Below are positions 16,617 to 25,076 of a DNA stretch of 64,000 nt, in pieces. Every line of letters begins with the position of its first letter. Position 1 is the first letter of the stretch. Position numbers and translations under genes: made by a program. The notes beneath the pieces were generated by a model that saw only the letters and a program-made list of their open reading frames with translations, ran no database searches and was not told the origin of the DNA. Source of the stretch: Alteromonadaceae bacterium (lineage in GTDB: Bacteria; Pseudomonadota; Gammaproteobacteria; Enterobacterales; Alteromonadaceae); the NCBI GenBank assembly GCA_014872785.1, contig WKFJ01000057.1, forward strand, positions 1 to 64,000, read 5' to 3'.

Positions 16617-18704
16617 TTAGAATGAACCTACAAGGGTAAGCATTGCATTAAGAGGTGCACCTACCGTAGCCTGATGTGATGAGTGAGCATTTGGGAAATA
16701 CAACTCATTAGTCAGGTTTTCAATATGTAATTGAACACGCATTGTGTCAGACATATCGTAATAAGCTGATGCATCAACACGGGTATAACTTGGCAAGGTT
16801 CTGCTGTTCCCGTTATCGATGAAGCTTTCATCCTGATAGGTTGCACCGAAGCCGATACCAAATACATCACTTACCTGGTATGTGTTCCATATGGAGAAGG
16901 TAATTTCTGGTAGCTCACGAGGTGTTAGTCCCGTGCCACCGGTGCGATCAACTACTTCTCCATCAAGACTGCTGTAGTTGGCAGTGATGCTCCAATCGTC
17001 GGTAACCTGACCAGTTAGCTGCAGTTCAAAACCAGAGATATCCGAGTCAATCACGTCGAGTGTGGAAGAGTCGTTGTCCGCGACTTGTGGAGAGCTTTGC
17101 TCATTTTCGAAAATGGCCGCAGTGAAACTTAAACCACTTTCTAAATCCCATTTCACGCCAATCTCTTGGTTAGTGAATGTGTTCGGTGCTAGCTTGTCGT
17201 TGTCGCCGTTGATATTGGCATACTGCTCACCACTGCGAGGCTGGAAAGACTCGCTATAGCTCGCGTACAAAGAAATATTTTCTTGTGGTTTGTAGATTAA
17301 ACCTGCGCGAGGCGACACCTCTTCATCGTTACGCGTGCGGGTTTCGAGAACGTCTGGGTCAGCATTGAATACTTCGATATCAAAGCTGTCGAAACGGGCA
17401 CCCAACACAAGATCGAAGTTTTCAGATAATTCAATCTCGTCTTGGATATAAAGTGAGAATACTTCCAAATCGACATGGGTATCGTCGTTTAGGTCAGAAA
17501 ATTCATAAGTTACGCTTGTTCCTTCAGCATTGATGCCCTGACCGCCACTGAAAAACAAAGGACGCACAGCGACGAAGGTCTCACGGTCATCTAGGTTTGA
17601 ATCAAATATAGGATTGTATCTATCCTGATTTGAACCGGTAGAAATATACTCTGCACCTACGATGACGGTATGACCGATACCACCAGATTTAAATTCACCA
17701 ACTAGGTTGCCAGATAATATGAGGTTGTCGCGCTGGGTGGTATCGATATAGCCATCCAACTCAACAATGTTAGTTGACTCATCGTAATTAGACGCATAGA
17801 AATTTGAGTAGACCTTGTCGTAATCACCATAGAAAGCACTGAAATTACCTTTCATGTTTTCAGCAAATTTGTGCTCAATATTGGCGCGGAAAACATGAGC
17901 TTCAAGCTCTTGATAGTTGTTTTGGGGGTCACCGAATACAACTTCGTCTAGATACTCTACTGGCTTACCGTTGCTGCCAGTAGGAATACCGCGGTCGATA
18001 AAACGCTCGTGGTTACTGTACTCATAAGACAAGTCTAGCAAGGTATCTTTGCTGAGCTTAATGCGAGCTGTTGGGTTGAAGCCGTAACGATCACCGTCGT
18101 AAAAATCACGGTGGTTTTCAAGGTGCTCGTACATGGCATTGATTCTGACCGCTGAATCGCTCGATGAAGATAGATTTTTATCTACTTGAACATTGTATCC
18201 GCCAAAGGAGTTTAGCGATGTTTGGTAGTCGGTGAATTCCTGACCAAATTCAGCCTTTTTAGAGACGCGATTTAAAATACCGCCCGTACCACCTCGGCCG
18301 AACAATAACGCATTTGGACCACGAAGGATTTCTACTTGCTCGATGTTGTATAAAGAACGGTAGTATTGAACGTCATCTCGATTGCCATCTAAGTAGAAGT
18401 CAGCGGTTGAACGAATACCACGAAACACAACAGCGTCCCTGTGGCCTTCACCTTGAGACGTGTTTACACCAGGTGTGTAATCAATGATTTCACCTATGCT
18501 GGTAATACCGCGCAGGGTAATGTCGTCTGCCGATATAATAGACAAGCTCTGCGGAACATCGATGATGGGGGTAGGTGTTTTAACAGAGTTAGATTCGTTT
18601 ACCGAAAGGTATTGGCCTTCAACAGTGATGGTTTCTACGTATTCTGCTGATACTGAAGTACTAACTAAAAGAGCTGCTGCAATGCTCGAGAGTCTAAAAT
18701 TCAA
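16617..18704 (-). CDS. TonB-dependent siderophore receptor
   Basis: An outer-membrane receptor of about 695 residues. A signal peptide ends near SVSA, followed by a TonB-box-like stretch (EYVETITVEG), the plug domain (PIIDVPQSLSIISADDI, ALLFGRGGTGGILNRVSKK), a 22-strand barrel, and the terminal Phe needed for barrel assembly. The plug pattern is that of hydroxamate/catecholate siderophore receptors of the FhuE/Fiu/FpvA group. No ATG is available; I prefer a TTG at 18704 with GGAG 9 nt upstream, while a TTG at 18719 directly after an in-frame stop is the limit. A Fur-box-like site lies about 110 nt upstream. No siderophore synthesis or exbBD genes are adjacent. Confidence 0.92.
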   Translation of the reverse strand: MNFRLSSIAAALLVSTSVSAEYVETITVEGQYLSVNESNSVKTPTPIIDVPQSLSIISADDITLRGITSIGEIIDYTPGVNTSQGEGHRDAVVFRGIRSTADFYLDGNRDDVQYYRSLYNIEQVEILRGPNALLFGRGGTGGILNRVSKKAEFGQEFTDYQTSLNSFGGYNVQVDKNLSSSSDSAVRINAMYEHLENHRDFYDGDRYGFNPTARIKLSKDTLLDLSYEYSNHERFIDRGIPTGSNGKPVEYLDEVVFGDPQNNYQELEAHVFRANIEHKFAENMKGNFSAFYGDYDKVYSNFYASNYDESTNIVELDGYIDTTQRDNLILSGNLVGEFKSGGIGHTVIVGAEYISTGSNQDRYNPIFDSNLDDRETFVAVRPLFFSGGQGINAEGTSVTYEFSDLNDDTHVDLEVFSLYIQDEIELSENFDLVLGARFDSFDIEVFNADPDVLETRTRNDEEVSPRAGLIYKPQENISLYASYSESFQPRSGEQYANINGDNDKLAPNTFTNQEIGVKWDLESGLSFTAAIFENEQSSPQVADNDSSTLDVIDSDISGFELQLTGQVTDDWSITANYSSLDGEVVDRTGGTGLTPRELPEITFSIWNTYQVSDVFGIGFGATYQDESFIDNGNSRTLPSYTRVDASAYYDMSDTMRVQLHIENLTNELYFPNAHSSHQATVGAPLNAMLTLVGSF

Positions 18705-18719
18705 TTCCTTAATCTCCAA

Positions 18720-19036
18720 TTCTTAAGGCGACTGATAAATGTCGGAAGCAATGGAACATAGCTGTGCATTTAACAATGAGATTTTAAAAAAAGTGTAAAT
18801 CTAATTGTAAACGTAAATGCGAATCGTTCCCAATTAAGTTTTCGCAAGGATAAAGATCAATCGCGTTTGGATCAAATATATTTTCAAGAAAACCGCGAAA
18901 TAAAGGTGTTTTGCTGATCTGCATCAGATCCAATCGCGGATTAATTAATAATTAAGAAAGTAAATTTCTGCTGAAAAAGCGAACTGTTCTCATATTCCTT
19001 GCGTAACAACTCGTTCTGTATACTGCGAGAATTTCC
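18720..19036. other. Intergenic region between divergent receptor and unknown gene
   Basis: A 317-nt AT-rich gap. It contains the Fur-box-like site and the presumed receptor promoter. I see no small gene or terminator. The plus-strand gene starting at 19037 must be read from a promoter near its right end. Confidence 0.5.
18815..18835. promoter_or_regulatory. Putative Fur box
   Basis: The 21-nt segment reads AAATGCGAATC then GTTCCCAATT and matches the Fur consensus pattern AATGAGAATNATTCTCATT at most positions. It lies about 110 nt upstream of the siderophore receptor gene, on its promoter side. This supports iron-repressed transcription of the receptor. Confidence 0.65.
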
Positions 19037-19705
19037 TTGAGCAATATCATTACAAGACTTTACACAAAGTTGATTGCACCCAAACGCCTAGAGATAAAAG
19101 ACGTACGGGAGCCATCTGAAGTGTCTGTGTGGCGCGACACCGGAGAGGTGTATTACTTAGAGAACACACTAAAGCTAAGCTATCAGTCAAACAGTGGTGC
19201 CATAACACTTGAGAAAGTTCACTTAAACAATTTAGCCGATGTGCTCCAGCAAATTGATAGCATAGCGCCAGATTCACCACTCGCACGAGTTGATGTCGCC
19301 AATCAGGCATCGGCATTTAACATCAGTTTGTGCGCGGTTACATGGCAAAAAAAGGATGGCAGTGTTCGAATAAAGGCGATACCCGATGCTGCTTTATTGC
19401 GCAGTAAGACCAGTTGCTTTAGCAAGTCACAAGCCGTTTTTCGACATGCCTTTCTGTTGGAACACGATGATTTACTTAGCCCGACACTCAGCCATACCAA
19501 AGAAGGCGTGTTTACTTACAATCGTGTCTCAATCGCTCAATTTACTCAGCAAATTCAGCAAGCGAACGCCAAATTGGCCAATGTTTATAAAAAAGCGATT
19601 AGTGTAAAGCATGACAACTTTACCAATGCGTTTACTGATCATGAAAATCAGATAATCAACGACATACTTGTGCCCGAAAACGTGCAACTTGGGTTGGACA
19701 AATAG
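19037..19705 (+). CDS. Hypothetical protein, no family recognised
   Basis: A 222-residue open frame with no stop for 669 nt and ordinary codon use. It has no signal peptide or membrane segment. The predicted protein mixes strands in the N-terminal two thirds with a helical, Gln-rich C-terminus (AQFTQQIQQANAKLANVYKK). Only a TTG start is available at 19037 with a weak purine-rich stretch before it, so the true start is uncertain. It lies between a divergent siderophore receptor and the acyl-CoA-binding protein gene. I cannot assign a function. Confidence 0.55.
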   Translation: MSNIITRLYTKLIAPKRLEIKDVREPSEVSVWRDTGEVYYLENTLKLSYQSNSGAITLEKVHLNNLADVLQQIDSIAPDSPLARVDVANQASAFNISLCAVTWQKKDGSVRIKAIPDAALLRSKTSCFSKSQAVFRHAFLLEHDDLLSPTLSHTKEGVFTYNRVSIAQFTQQIQQANAKLANVYKKAISVKHDNFTNAFTDHENQIINDILVPENVQLGLDK

Positions 19706-19820
19706 CGGAATTTCGCTTGTCTTAACTAAAATGGTGTTGCCAATCATGGAGATAATTGGCAATTTGGACTTTCATTTTCTACGCTTTTATTTGCAAATTA
19801 ACTAGTTAGGAACCTATGTA

Positions 19821-20075
19821 ATGGGATTAAAAGAAGATTTCGAACAAGCGAGTATTGAATCAAAACAATTGCCTGAGCGGCCAAGCGATGAAAACATGCT
19901 GAAAATTTATGCATTGTATAAGCAGGCCAGTTCAGGAGATGTTACAGGGGATCGTCCTGGATTATTTGATTTTGTAGCTGGAGCAAAGTACGACGCATGG
20001 GAGGGGCTCAAAGGTAAGTCACAAGAAGATGCCATGCAGGAATACGTTGACCTGATCAACAAACTTAAAGGTTAG
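19821..20075 (+). CDS. Acyl-CoA-binding protein
   Basis: An 84-residue protein matching the ACBP family along its whole length: four helices with the signature LKIYALYKQASSGDV, then RPGLFDFVAGAKYDAWEGLKG and AMQEYVDLINKL. ACBPs hold long-chain acyl-CoA esters in the cytosol. They are mainly eukaryotic but occur in scattered proteobacteria, so transfer in the past is possible, though base composition does not stand out here. The ATG at 19821 is preceded by AGGAA. A clear intrinsic terminator follows 50 nt downstream, so it is monocistronic. Confidence 0.95.
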   Translation: MGLKEDFEQASIESKQLPERPSDENMLKIYALYKQASSGDVTGDRPGLFDFVAGAKYDAWEGLKGKSQEDAMQEYVDLINKLKG

Positions 20076-20123
20076 CCGCTTAACTTCTCCCTCATTTCGG
20101 GTATAAACCTATTGATACAATAA

Positions 20124-20151
20124 AGAGCCTCGTTTTAACGGGGCTTTTTTA
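20124..20151 (+). terminator. Terminator of the acyl-CoA-binding protein gene
   Basis: AGCCTCGTT pairs with AACGGGGCT (one G-T wobble) over a 2-nt loop, followed by six to seven T residues (20144-20150). It is 50 nt after the stop codon and reads on the plus strand. Confidence 0.85.
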
Positions 20152-20222
20152 ATATGACTCGACAGGTGGTGAGTTGGTTCGACCTTTCAATGCTTCTTAA
20201 GCAGAGTTAACAAGGATATCTA

Positions 20223-21080
20223 ATGAAACGGTTAGTTTGGTTTTTAGTACCATTGTTTGTCCTAATTTCAGCGTTGGTAATCGACAGTCGATCCACTGGA
20301 TTATTCATTCTGAGCACAGCACTGAAAGTTGTTGATGCTAGACCGGTAGAAAAAAACATCGCCTATGGCGAAAGTGCCTGGCAGAAACTTGATGTTTATC
20401 CTCAGCCGCAAATAGCAGATGTTATTGTATTTGTTCACGGAGGGGGCTGGCACAGCGGGAACAACGATCAATATTACTTTGTTGCTGACGCCTTCTATCA
20501 GTTGGGTTATACGGTTGTAGTGCTGGATTACCATAAATATCCTAACGGGCGGTTCCCTCAGTTTGTGCAAGATGTCGCAGCCGCACTGGCTTGGGTAAAT
20601 GCCAACATAACTAGTTACAACGGTGATACTAATCGCGTGTTTTTGAGCGGGCATTCGGCAGGGGCGCACAGTGCAGCGTTAGTCGTCAGTGACCAAAGGT
20701 ATTTAAAAGCACATGGTCTCGCCCCTTCAATTATCAGAGCTTTTGCACGAATCGCCGGGCCATATCAATTTACTCCCAAATGGCCTCAATACATAGGTGC
20801 ATTTGGTAAAGAAAACTTCGAACGCATGAAAGCTGGAAACCATATTGATGGTGATGAACCTTCAACATTATTGCTGCACGCATCTGGTGATTCCGCCGTT
20901 GGACCGTTTAATTACCAGAAGTTGCACAGCATAATGAAAAGAGCCGGTGTACCCGTTGAAGGGCTGCTATACGGAGATGATTTTAATCATATAAGTATAG
21001 CCATCAAGCTTCACCCTTGGTTTACCGGGGAAGTCAATGTAGGGAGAGACGTTGACGCCTTTTTCAGGCGCCAACGCTGA
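20223..21080 (+). CDS. Membrane-anchored or exported alpha/beta hydrolase (esterase, HSL-like)
   Basis: A 285-residue esterase-like protein. The oxyanion-hole motif HGGGW is at residues 72-76 and the nucleophile elbow G143-H-S145-A-G is intact. A C-terminal Asp (SGDSAVGP region) and the His in DDFNHISIAI can complete the triad. This is the carboxylesterase/hormone-sensitive-lipase group. The N-terminus MKRLVWFLVPLFVLISALVI is a signal peptide or anchor, so the enzyme acts outside the cytoplasm. ATG at 20223 follows an AAGGA at 20211-20215. The natural substrate is unknown. Confidence 0.88.
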   Translation: MKRLVWFLVPLFVLISALVIDSRSTGLFILSTALKVVDARPVEKNIAYGESAWQKLDVYPQPQIADVIVFVHGGGWHSGNNDQYYFVADAFYQLGYTVVVLDYHKYPNGRFPQFVQDVAAALAWVNANITSYNGDTNRVFLSGHSAGAHSAALVVSDQRYLKAHGLAPSIIRAFARIAGPYQFTPKWPQYIGAFGKENFERMKAGNHIDGDEPSTLLLHASGDSAVGPFNYQKLHSIMKRAGVPVEGLLYGDDFNHISIAIKLHPWFTGEVNVGRDVDAFFRRQR

Positions 21081-21465
21081 GCACAAGGGAGATAGTCACA
21101 TCGGAAACCCAGCTGCGTCGGGAAAGGATTTCGTCAATCTCAAAGCAATTATAAGGCGCCTATTTTCAATGATAAATTCCGCTTTAGTCTGATAGACGAT
21201 CGTCTAACAGACTATAGTTGTAGAAGCTTTTATCATTTACCCACTTTGTTCGTAGCCCTACCTATCGATGTTGATTATTTTTGCTACGCTTGTATCAGAG
21301 GCGAGTGCCTGTTGTCGCTAGGTAATTAAAATTAGTTGCTTGTTACATTGATGGTAAAGAATTGAATCTTGGTTTCGTAGCAATCGCAAGTAGATCGCTT
21401 TGTATTGATCTATTTCGATATTTTCAGGATATCAGCAGGTAGCAACGTTAAAAGGAAAAAATGAG
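21081..21465. other. 385-nt intergenic region with a long palindrome
   Basis: No gene is seen between the esterase and the chemoreceptor. The main structure is the 30-bp near-perfect palindrome at 21185-21214, described separately. The right half presumably contains the promoter of the chemoreceptor gene. Confidence 0.5.
21185..21214. promoter_or_regulatory. 30-bp near-perfect palindrome, operator-like
   Basis: Arms of 15 bp centred at 21199/21200 pair at 14 of 15 positions; the core TAGACGATCGTCTA is a perfect 14-bp palindrome flanked by AGTCTG and CAGACT. The size and shape fit an operator for a TetR-type dimer pair. No T-run follows, so a terminator is unlikely. No regulator gene is adjacent. 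Confidence 0.6.
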
Positions 21466-22947
21466 ATGAACTATCCCTGGATTACAGAAGCTAATCGGAT
21501 CTTTACTGGTGTCTTGATCGGGCAGGCTGTGATCGCCCTCATTATCGCGTTTTTTACCGGCACTTATATGCAGGCCATTGTCGGCAGTATATTGTTTATT
21601 TCTTTGCCACTCATTCTTATCGCGTCGTCTCCTCATAATCGAAATACTCGCATAGTGGTTGGTGTGGCAGTCCAGCTAATGGCAGCTCTGCACATTCAAC
21701 AGGCTGGTGGATTAACCGAGATCCACTTCGAAATATTTGTGGTGTTGGCGTTTTTGAGCTTTTATCGGGATTGGATGGTCATACTTGCCAGTGTCGCGGT
21801 TGTTGCGGTACATCACGTTTTGTTCTTCTTCTTGCAGTCGCAAGGCGCAGGCGTTGTTGTATTTGAAGAAGGTCACGTGACATTCGGCATATTGCTTATT
21901 CATGCGTTTTTTGCCGTCGCCGAAGGAGTTGTACTCATGTACGTGACCAATGCAATACATCGCGAGGCGACCGCTGCCCATACGCTGTCATCTTCTGTTC
22001 ACCAAATATTAGAAACCGAAGGCGAGTTTAAGTTAGACATTCCCGTAGACACTAAAAACGAGGAGTTGGCGGAATTTAACCTGCTCATTGGCTCATTTAA
22101 GACGTTGATTGCACAAGCAAAACAAATAAGCAATGGTGTCAGCGAAAACGCCGGCAAAGTAGCCAATATCAGCAGGCAGATTGAAAAGAGTGCGACCTTT
22201 AATATGGATCAAGTTGCAAACATTGCATCTTCGACCGAACAAATGTCTGCGAGTAACGCAGACGTCTCATCGCGAGCCAGTGAAGCTAGTGAGCTATCGA
22301 GACAATGTAGTGAGAACACAAACGAGGCCAAAAAAGCAATAGAGCAAGCAAATCAGGATATCACCGAGCTGGGCGATCATTTAACTGATGCGTCTGACAC
22401 TATCAATAAACTCGCGAGTATGTGCACCAAGATAGATGAGGCAATGGCGTCGATTAAAGTCGTCGCAGATCAAACCAATCTGTTGGCATTGAACGCTGCG
22501 ATTGAGTCAGCTCGTGCCGGGGAGCACGGACGAGGTTTCTCAGTGGTCGCCGATGAAGTGCGACAGCTTGCTGGTAACACGACTAACTATGCTAATGATA
22601 TCTCGGTGATTACAAGTGAGTTGATAAACGAAGCCAATAACTCGGTTGAGAAAATTAAATTGTGTGTCGAAGGTGCTGACAGCACTAGAGTGTCAGCCAA
22701 TGACGCGACTGAGAGCATGAACAACGTCAGTTCATTCACTATGCAATTGGACGAGAATATAGATTCAGTCGCAACTGCCGTCGAGGAACAAACCAAAGTT
22801 TCAAGCAATATTGCAGGCGTGACACAGCAACTGCATGAGTCAACCGACAACCAACACGTGGTTATCAAAGAGAGCAGTGTGTCAATTGACGACCTAATGA
22901 GTGATATTCGAACATTGAACGCTGAGTTATCGAAGTTTAGCGTCTAG
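21466..22947 (+). CDS. Methyl-accepting chemotaxis protein with membrane-embedded, His-rich sensor
   Basis: A 493-residue chemoreceptor without a large periplasmic domain. Residues 1-165 form about five to six hydrophobic segments with many histidines (57, 76, 87, 116, 117, 137, 146, 165), several inside or at the edge of membrane helices. The signalling domain follows directly, with the canonical tip [20 protein letters not shown] and [16 protein letters not shown]. The sensor type resembles other multi-helix membrane sensors suspected of sensing hydrophobic, redox or heme-linked cues; this is inference. The ATG at 21466 has AAAGGA upstream. It is followed closely by the DUF6436 gene. Confidence 0.92.
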   Translation: MNYPWITEANRIFTGVLIGQAVIALIIAFFTGTYMQAIVGSILFISLPLILIASSPHNRNTRIVVGVAVQLMAALHIQQAGGLTEIHFEIFVVLAFLSFYRDWMVILASVAVVAVHHVLFFFLQSQGAGVVVFEEGHVTFGILLIHAFFAVAEGVVLMYVTNAIHREATAAHTLSSSVHQILETEGEFKLDIPVDTKNEELAEFNLLIGSFKTLIAQAKQISNGVSENAGKVANISRQIEKSATFNMDQVANIASSTEQMSASNADVSSRASEASELSRQCSENTNEAKKAIEQANQDITELGDHLTDASDTINKLASMCTKIDEAMASIKVVADQTNLLALNAAIESARAGEHGRGFSVVADEVRQLAGNTTNYANDISVITSELINEANNSVEKIKLCVEGADSTRVSANDATESMNNVSSFTMQLDENIDSVATAVEEQTKVSSNIAGVTQQLHESTDNQHVVIKESSVSIDDLMSDIRTLNAELSKFSV

Positions 22948-22985
22948 TTATTGGCATAATCACTTTATCTTGAAGTGTTGAAGCA

Positions 22986-23570
22986 TTGGCAAACACAAAA
23001 CCAACTCAAGCTTCTTCCTGGTGGCGCAAGTATGGCGTCATCAGCATTACCGGGATGTGGCTTGCCGCGTGTATCGCTTTACTATCTTATTTTGCAGAAT
23101 CGGGCGTATCCACCTTTGATCACTCCAATAGCTTGTTTTATCAAGCCAATGCTCCAGAGTTTGACCAGCGCTTTAGCGCGCTTATCTCCTCACAAATAGG
23201 CGATGTTAAAAACGCTATTGTGCACTTCAGCGACCAAGAATGCTGGTGTCAATTCGTTGGGGAAACACATATCGCATCCGTCGTTGAATTAGCTAAAAAC
23301 TCGGGTTTGCAAAACCATAAAATCGAAAAAGCACAGATGTCATCAAGTGTTTCGAAACTGATACCTTCATTTCCAGCAGTCGCATTATTTAACGCCGAGG
23401 GGCGATTGGCTTATCTGGGACCTTATTCTTCAGGTATCTATTGCAGTGTCGGCAATGGCATGATTGAACCCTTTATAAAAAAAATTTCAAATGCGCCAAA
23501 CTCAGCGGCGATTCCCATGGACGCTGAGGGGTGCTATTGTAAAAATGAGTCGAGTAAGTCAATCACTTAA
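22986..23570 (+). CDS. DUF6436 family membrane-anchored protein, thioredoxin-like region
   Basis: A 194-residue protein with one membrane segment at about 17-37 and a periplasmic domain. Its fold pattern (IVHFSDQECWCQF, later PSFPAVALFNAEGRLAYLGPYSSG) resembles a thioredoxin-type domain with Cys residues in CWC and a C-terminal GCYC, but not a standard CxxC active site. It fits the gammaproteobacterial family called DUF6436. The start is a TTG at 22986, 38 nt after the chemoreceptor stop; no better ATG exists. It may be cotranscribed with the chemoreceptor. Confidence 0.75.
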   Translation: MANTKPTQASSWWRKYGVISITGMWLAACIALLSYFAESGVSTFDHSNSLFYQANAPEFDQRFSALISSQIGDVKNAIVHFSDQECWCQFVGETHIASVVELAKNSGLQNHKIEKAQMSSSVSKLIPSFPAVALFNAEGRLAYLGPYSSGIYCSVGNGMIEPFIKKISNAPNSAAIPMDAEGCYCKNESSKSIT

Positions 23571-23665
23571 ATAAGTTGTACCAGACCTGAAATATGGATT
23601 CACAGTTTGGAATACTCGCACTTAAACACTCATTTAGTAGTAAGTCTTCTCAAGTTGCTAAACAC

Positions 23666-24028
23666 ATGAACAATTCAGTGTTAAAAATCCATATCATGGT
23701 ACTTATTGTCCTACTGGGCATTCTTAGTATTGTTGAGAAGTTGCAATTAACCGACGCACAGCATGAGCCCTTTCTCAAACTGTTATCCAAAAGTAGAGAC
23801 GCGCGCTTACGTATATTGGCCAAATATGGTTTTGACGGTGACGGCACGTTACTGGGTGAAAAGCCGTCATTAGTTACACTAGAAAAAATTGGCAATGAGA
23901 TGACTGAGCTGCGTGATAAAACCAGAAAAGATTTTGCACAAGTACTGGATGAGCAACAATTGGCGCGCTGGGATAAAATTGTAAACTCTCTACAAAGAGG
24001 CATTCGCGAGTGGATGATACGGCAATAA
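23666..24028 (+). CDS. Small exported helical protein, Spy/LTXXQ-like
   Basis: About 120 residues: a hydrophobic N-terminus at 5-22, then a helical domain with an LTDAQ motif (LTxxQ) and many charged residues, similar in layout to Spy/CpxP-like periplasmic proteins. I place the start at the ATG at 23666, which puts the hydrophobic segment at the N-terminus; the open frame extends to 23594. Family membership is tentative because only one LTxxQ-like motif is clear. It is likely periplasmic and may act as a chaperone or stress sensor, unproven. Confidence 0.6.
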   Translation: MNNSVLKIHIMVLIVLLGILSIVEKLQLTDAQHEPFLKLLSKSRDARLRILAKYGFDGDGTLLGEKPSLVTLEKIGNEMTELRDKTRKDFAQVLDEQQLARWDKIVNSLQRGIREWMIRQ

Positions 24029-24073
24029 CTTCGTTTTAGAATAAAACAATCTCACGAAAACAATAGTTTAAAG

Positions 24074-24433
24074 ATGACACCTAGAGAATTGATTGAAGCC
24101 TGGGTCACGGCATTTAACGAGGGCGACGCCGACAAGATTGCCGCTTTTTATGCACAAAATGCGGTTAATCACCAAGTTGCAAATGAACCTGTGGTTGGTA
24201 AAGAAGCGATTTACCAGATGTTTGCGGATGAATTTGCCAGTGCAGAGATGGTTTGCATCATTGAAAACATCTTTACTGACGGCAGTTGGGCGATTCTAGA
24301 ATGGAAAGACCCACTAGGGCTTCGAGGTTGTGGCTTTTTTCAAATTGAAAATAACTTAATTGTATTTCAGCGTGGCTATTGGGATAAGTTGAGCTTTTTA
24401 AGGGCGCACGGACTTCCTATCCCGAGTGAGTAA
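24074..24433 (+). CDS. SnoaL/NTF2-like fold protein
   Basis: A 119-residue protein with the NTF2-like pattern: an N-terminal helix pair (PRELIEAWVTAFNEGDADKIAAFY), then AVNHQVANEPVVGKEAIYQMFADEF and a curved beta sheet (GSWAILEWKDPLGLRGCGFFQIENNLIVFQRGYWD in pieces). Such small cone-shaped domains serve as enzymes or ligand carriers; no catalytic residues are diagnostic here. It is cytosolic. ATG at 24074 follows a short gap from the preceding gene. Two small hairpins lie between it and erpA. Confidence 0.85.
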   Translation: MTPRELIEAWVTAFNEGDADKIAAFYAQNAVNHQVANEPVVGKEAIYQMFADEFASAEMVCIIENIFTDGSWAILEWKDPLGLRGCGFFQIENNLIVFQRGYWDKLSFLRAHGLPIPSE

Positions 24434-24530
24434 GTTATCACTAATTGAGTGATGGAATAGTTGACTGTTTTAGTCAGGTATTAGATAATCCGCTGCGCAA
24501 ACGATATAGCTTGATTCAACGAGATATTTA

Positions 24531-24875
24531 ATGACTGATACCACCGCTTTTCCAATCAATTTTTCTGATGCCGCTGCGCTTAAGGTAAAAACCTTGATTG
24601 AAGAAGAAGAAAATCCAGAGCTTAAACTGCGTGTTTATGTGACAGGCGGCGGTTGTTCTGGTTTCCAGTATGGTTTCACCTTTGACGAAAAAGTGAATGA
24701 GGGCGATATGGTCATTGAAAAAGAGTCGGTAAGTTTGGTGGTCGACCCCATGAGCCTACAATACTTAATGGGTGGTACAGTTGATTACACTGAAGGTTTG
24801 CAAGGGGCGAGATTCCTTGTTGACAACCCCAACGCAGAAACCACTTGCGGCTGTGGTTCATCCTTTAGCATCTAG
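24531..24875 (+). CDS. erpA: Iron-sulfur cluster insertion protein ErpA
   Basis: An A-type Fe-S carrier of 114 residues that delivers clusters to apo-enzymes, including those of isoprenoid synthesis and respiration. The three ligand cysteines fall exactly at C42 ([11 protein letters not shown]), C106 and C108 (TTCGCGSSF), as in E. coli ErpA. The segment [17 protein letters not shown] is typical. It is a single gene on the plus strand; the following 200 nt contain the leader of the second RND operon. Confidence 0.97.
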   Translation: MTDTTAFPINFSDAAALKVKTLIEEEENPELKLRVYVTGGGCSGFQYGFTFDEKVNEGDMVIEKESVSLVVDPMSLQYLMGGTVDYTEGLQGARFLVDNPNAETTCGCGSSFSI

Positions 24876-25020
24876 TTAGCGTCGTTTATAAAAATAACCA
24901 CACAAAAATCAGGTCTTGTTGTGTTTTGTCACAATTAAGGGGCTGTTCTTTTCATAAATTTGCAGACAATCCAGTCAAGTTTCCCGTAAAATAGCGTCTC
25001 TTTTTCTTAAAGTCAGTTTT

Positions 25021-25041
25021 CCGCTACTATTTTAGTAGCGG
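25021..25041 (+). other. Hairpin in the leader of the second RND operon
   Basis: CCGCTACTA (25021-25029) and TAGTAGCGG (25033-25041) form a perfect 9-bp stem with a TTT loop, 36 nt before the adaptor start and after a run of pyrimidines. Only AGCTTTTC follows, so terminator strength would be poor. It could be a weak erpA terminator, a 5' leader structure or an operator. Confidence 0.5.
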
Positions 25042-25076
25042 AGCTTTTCGCGTGTACATTTGCTGAGGGAATCTGC

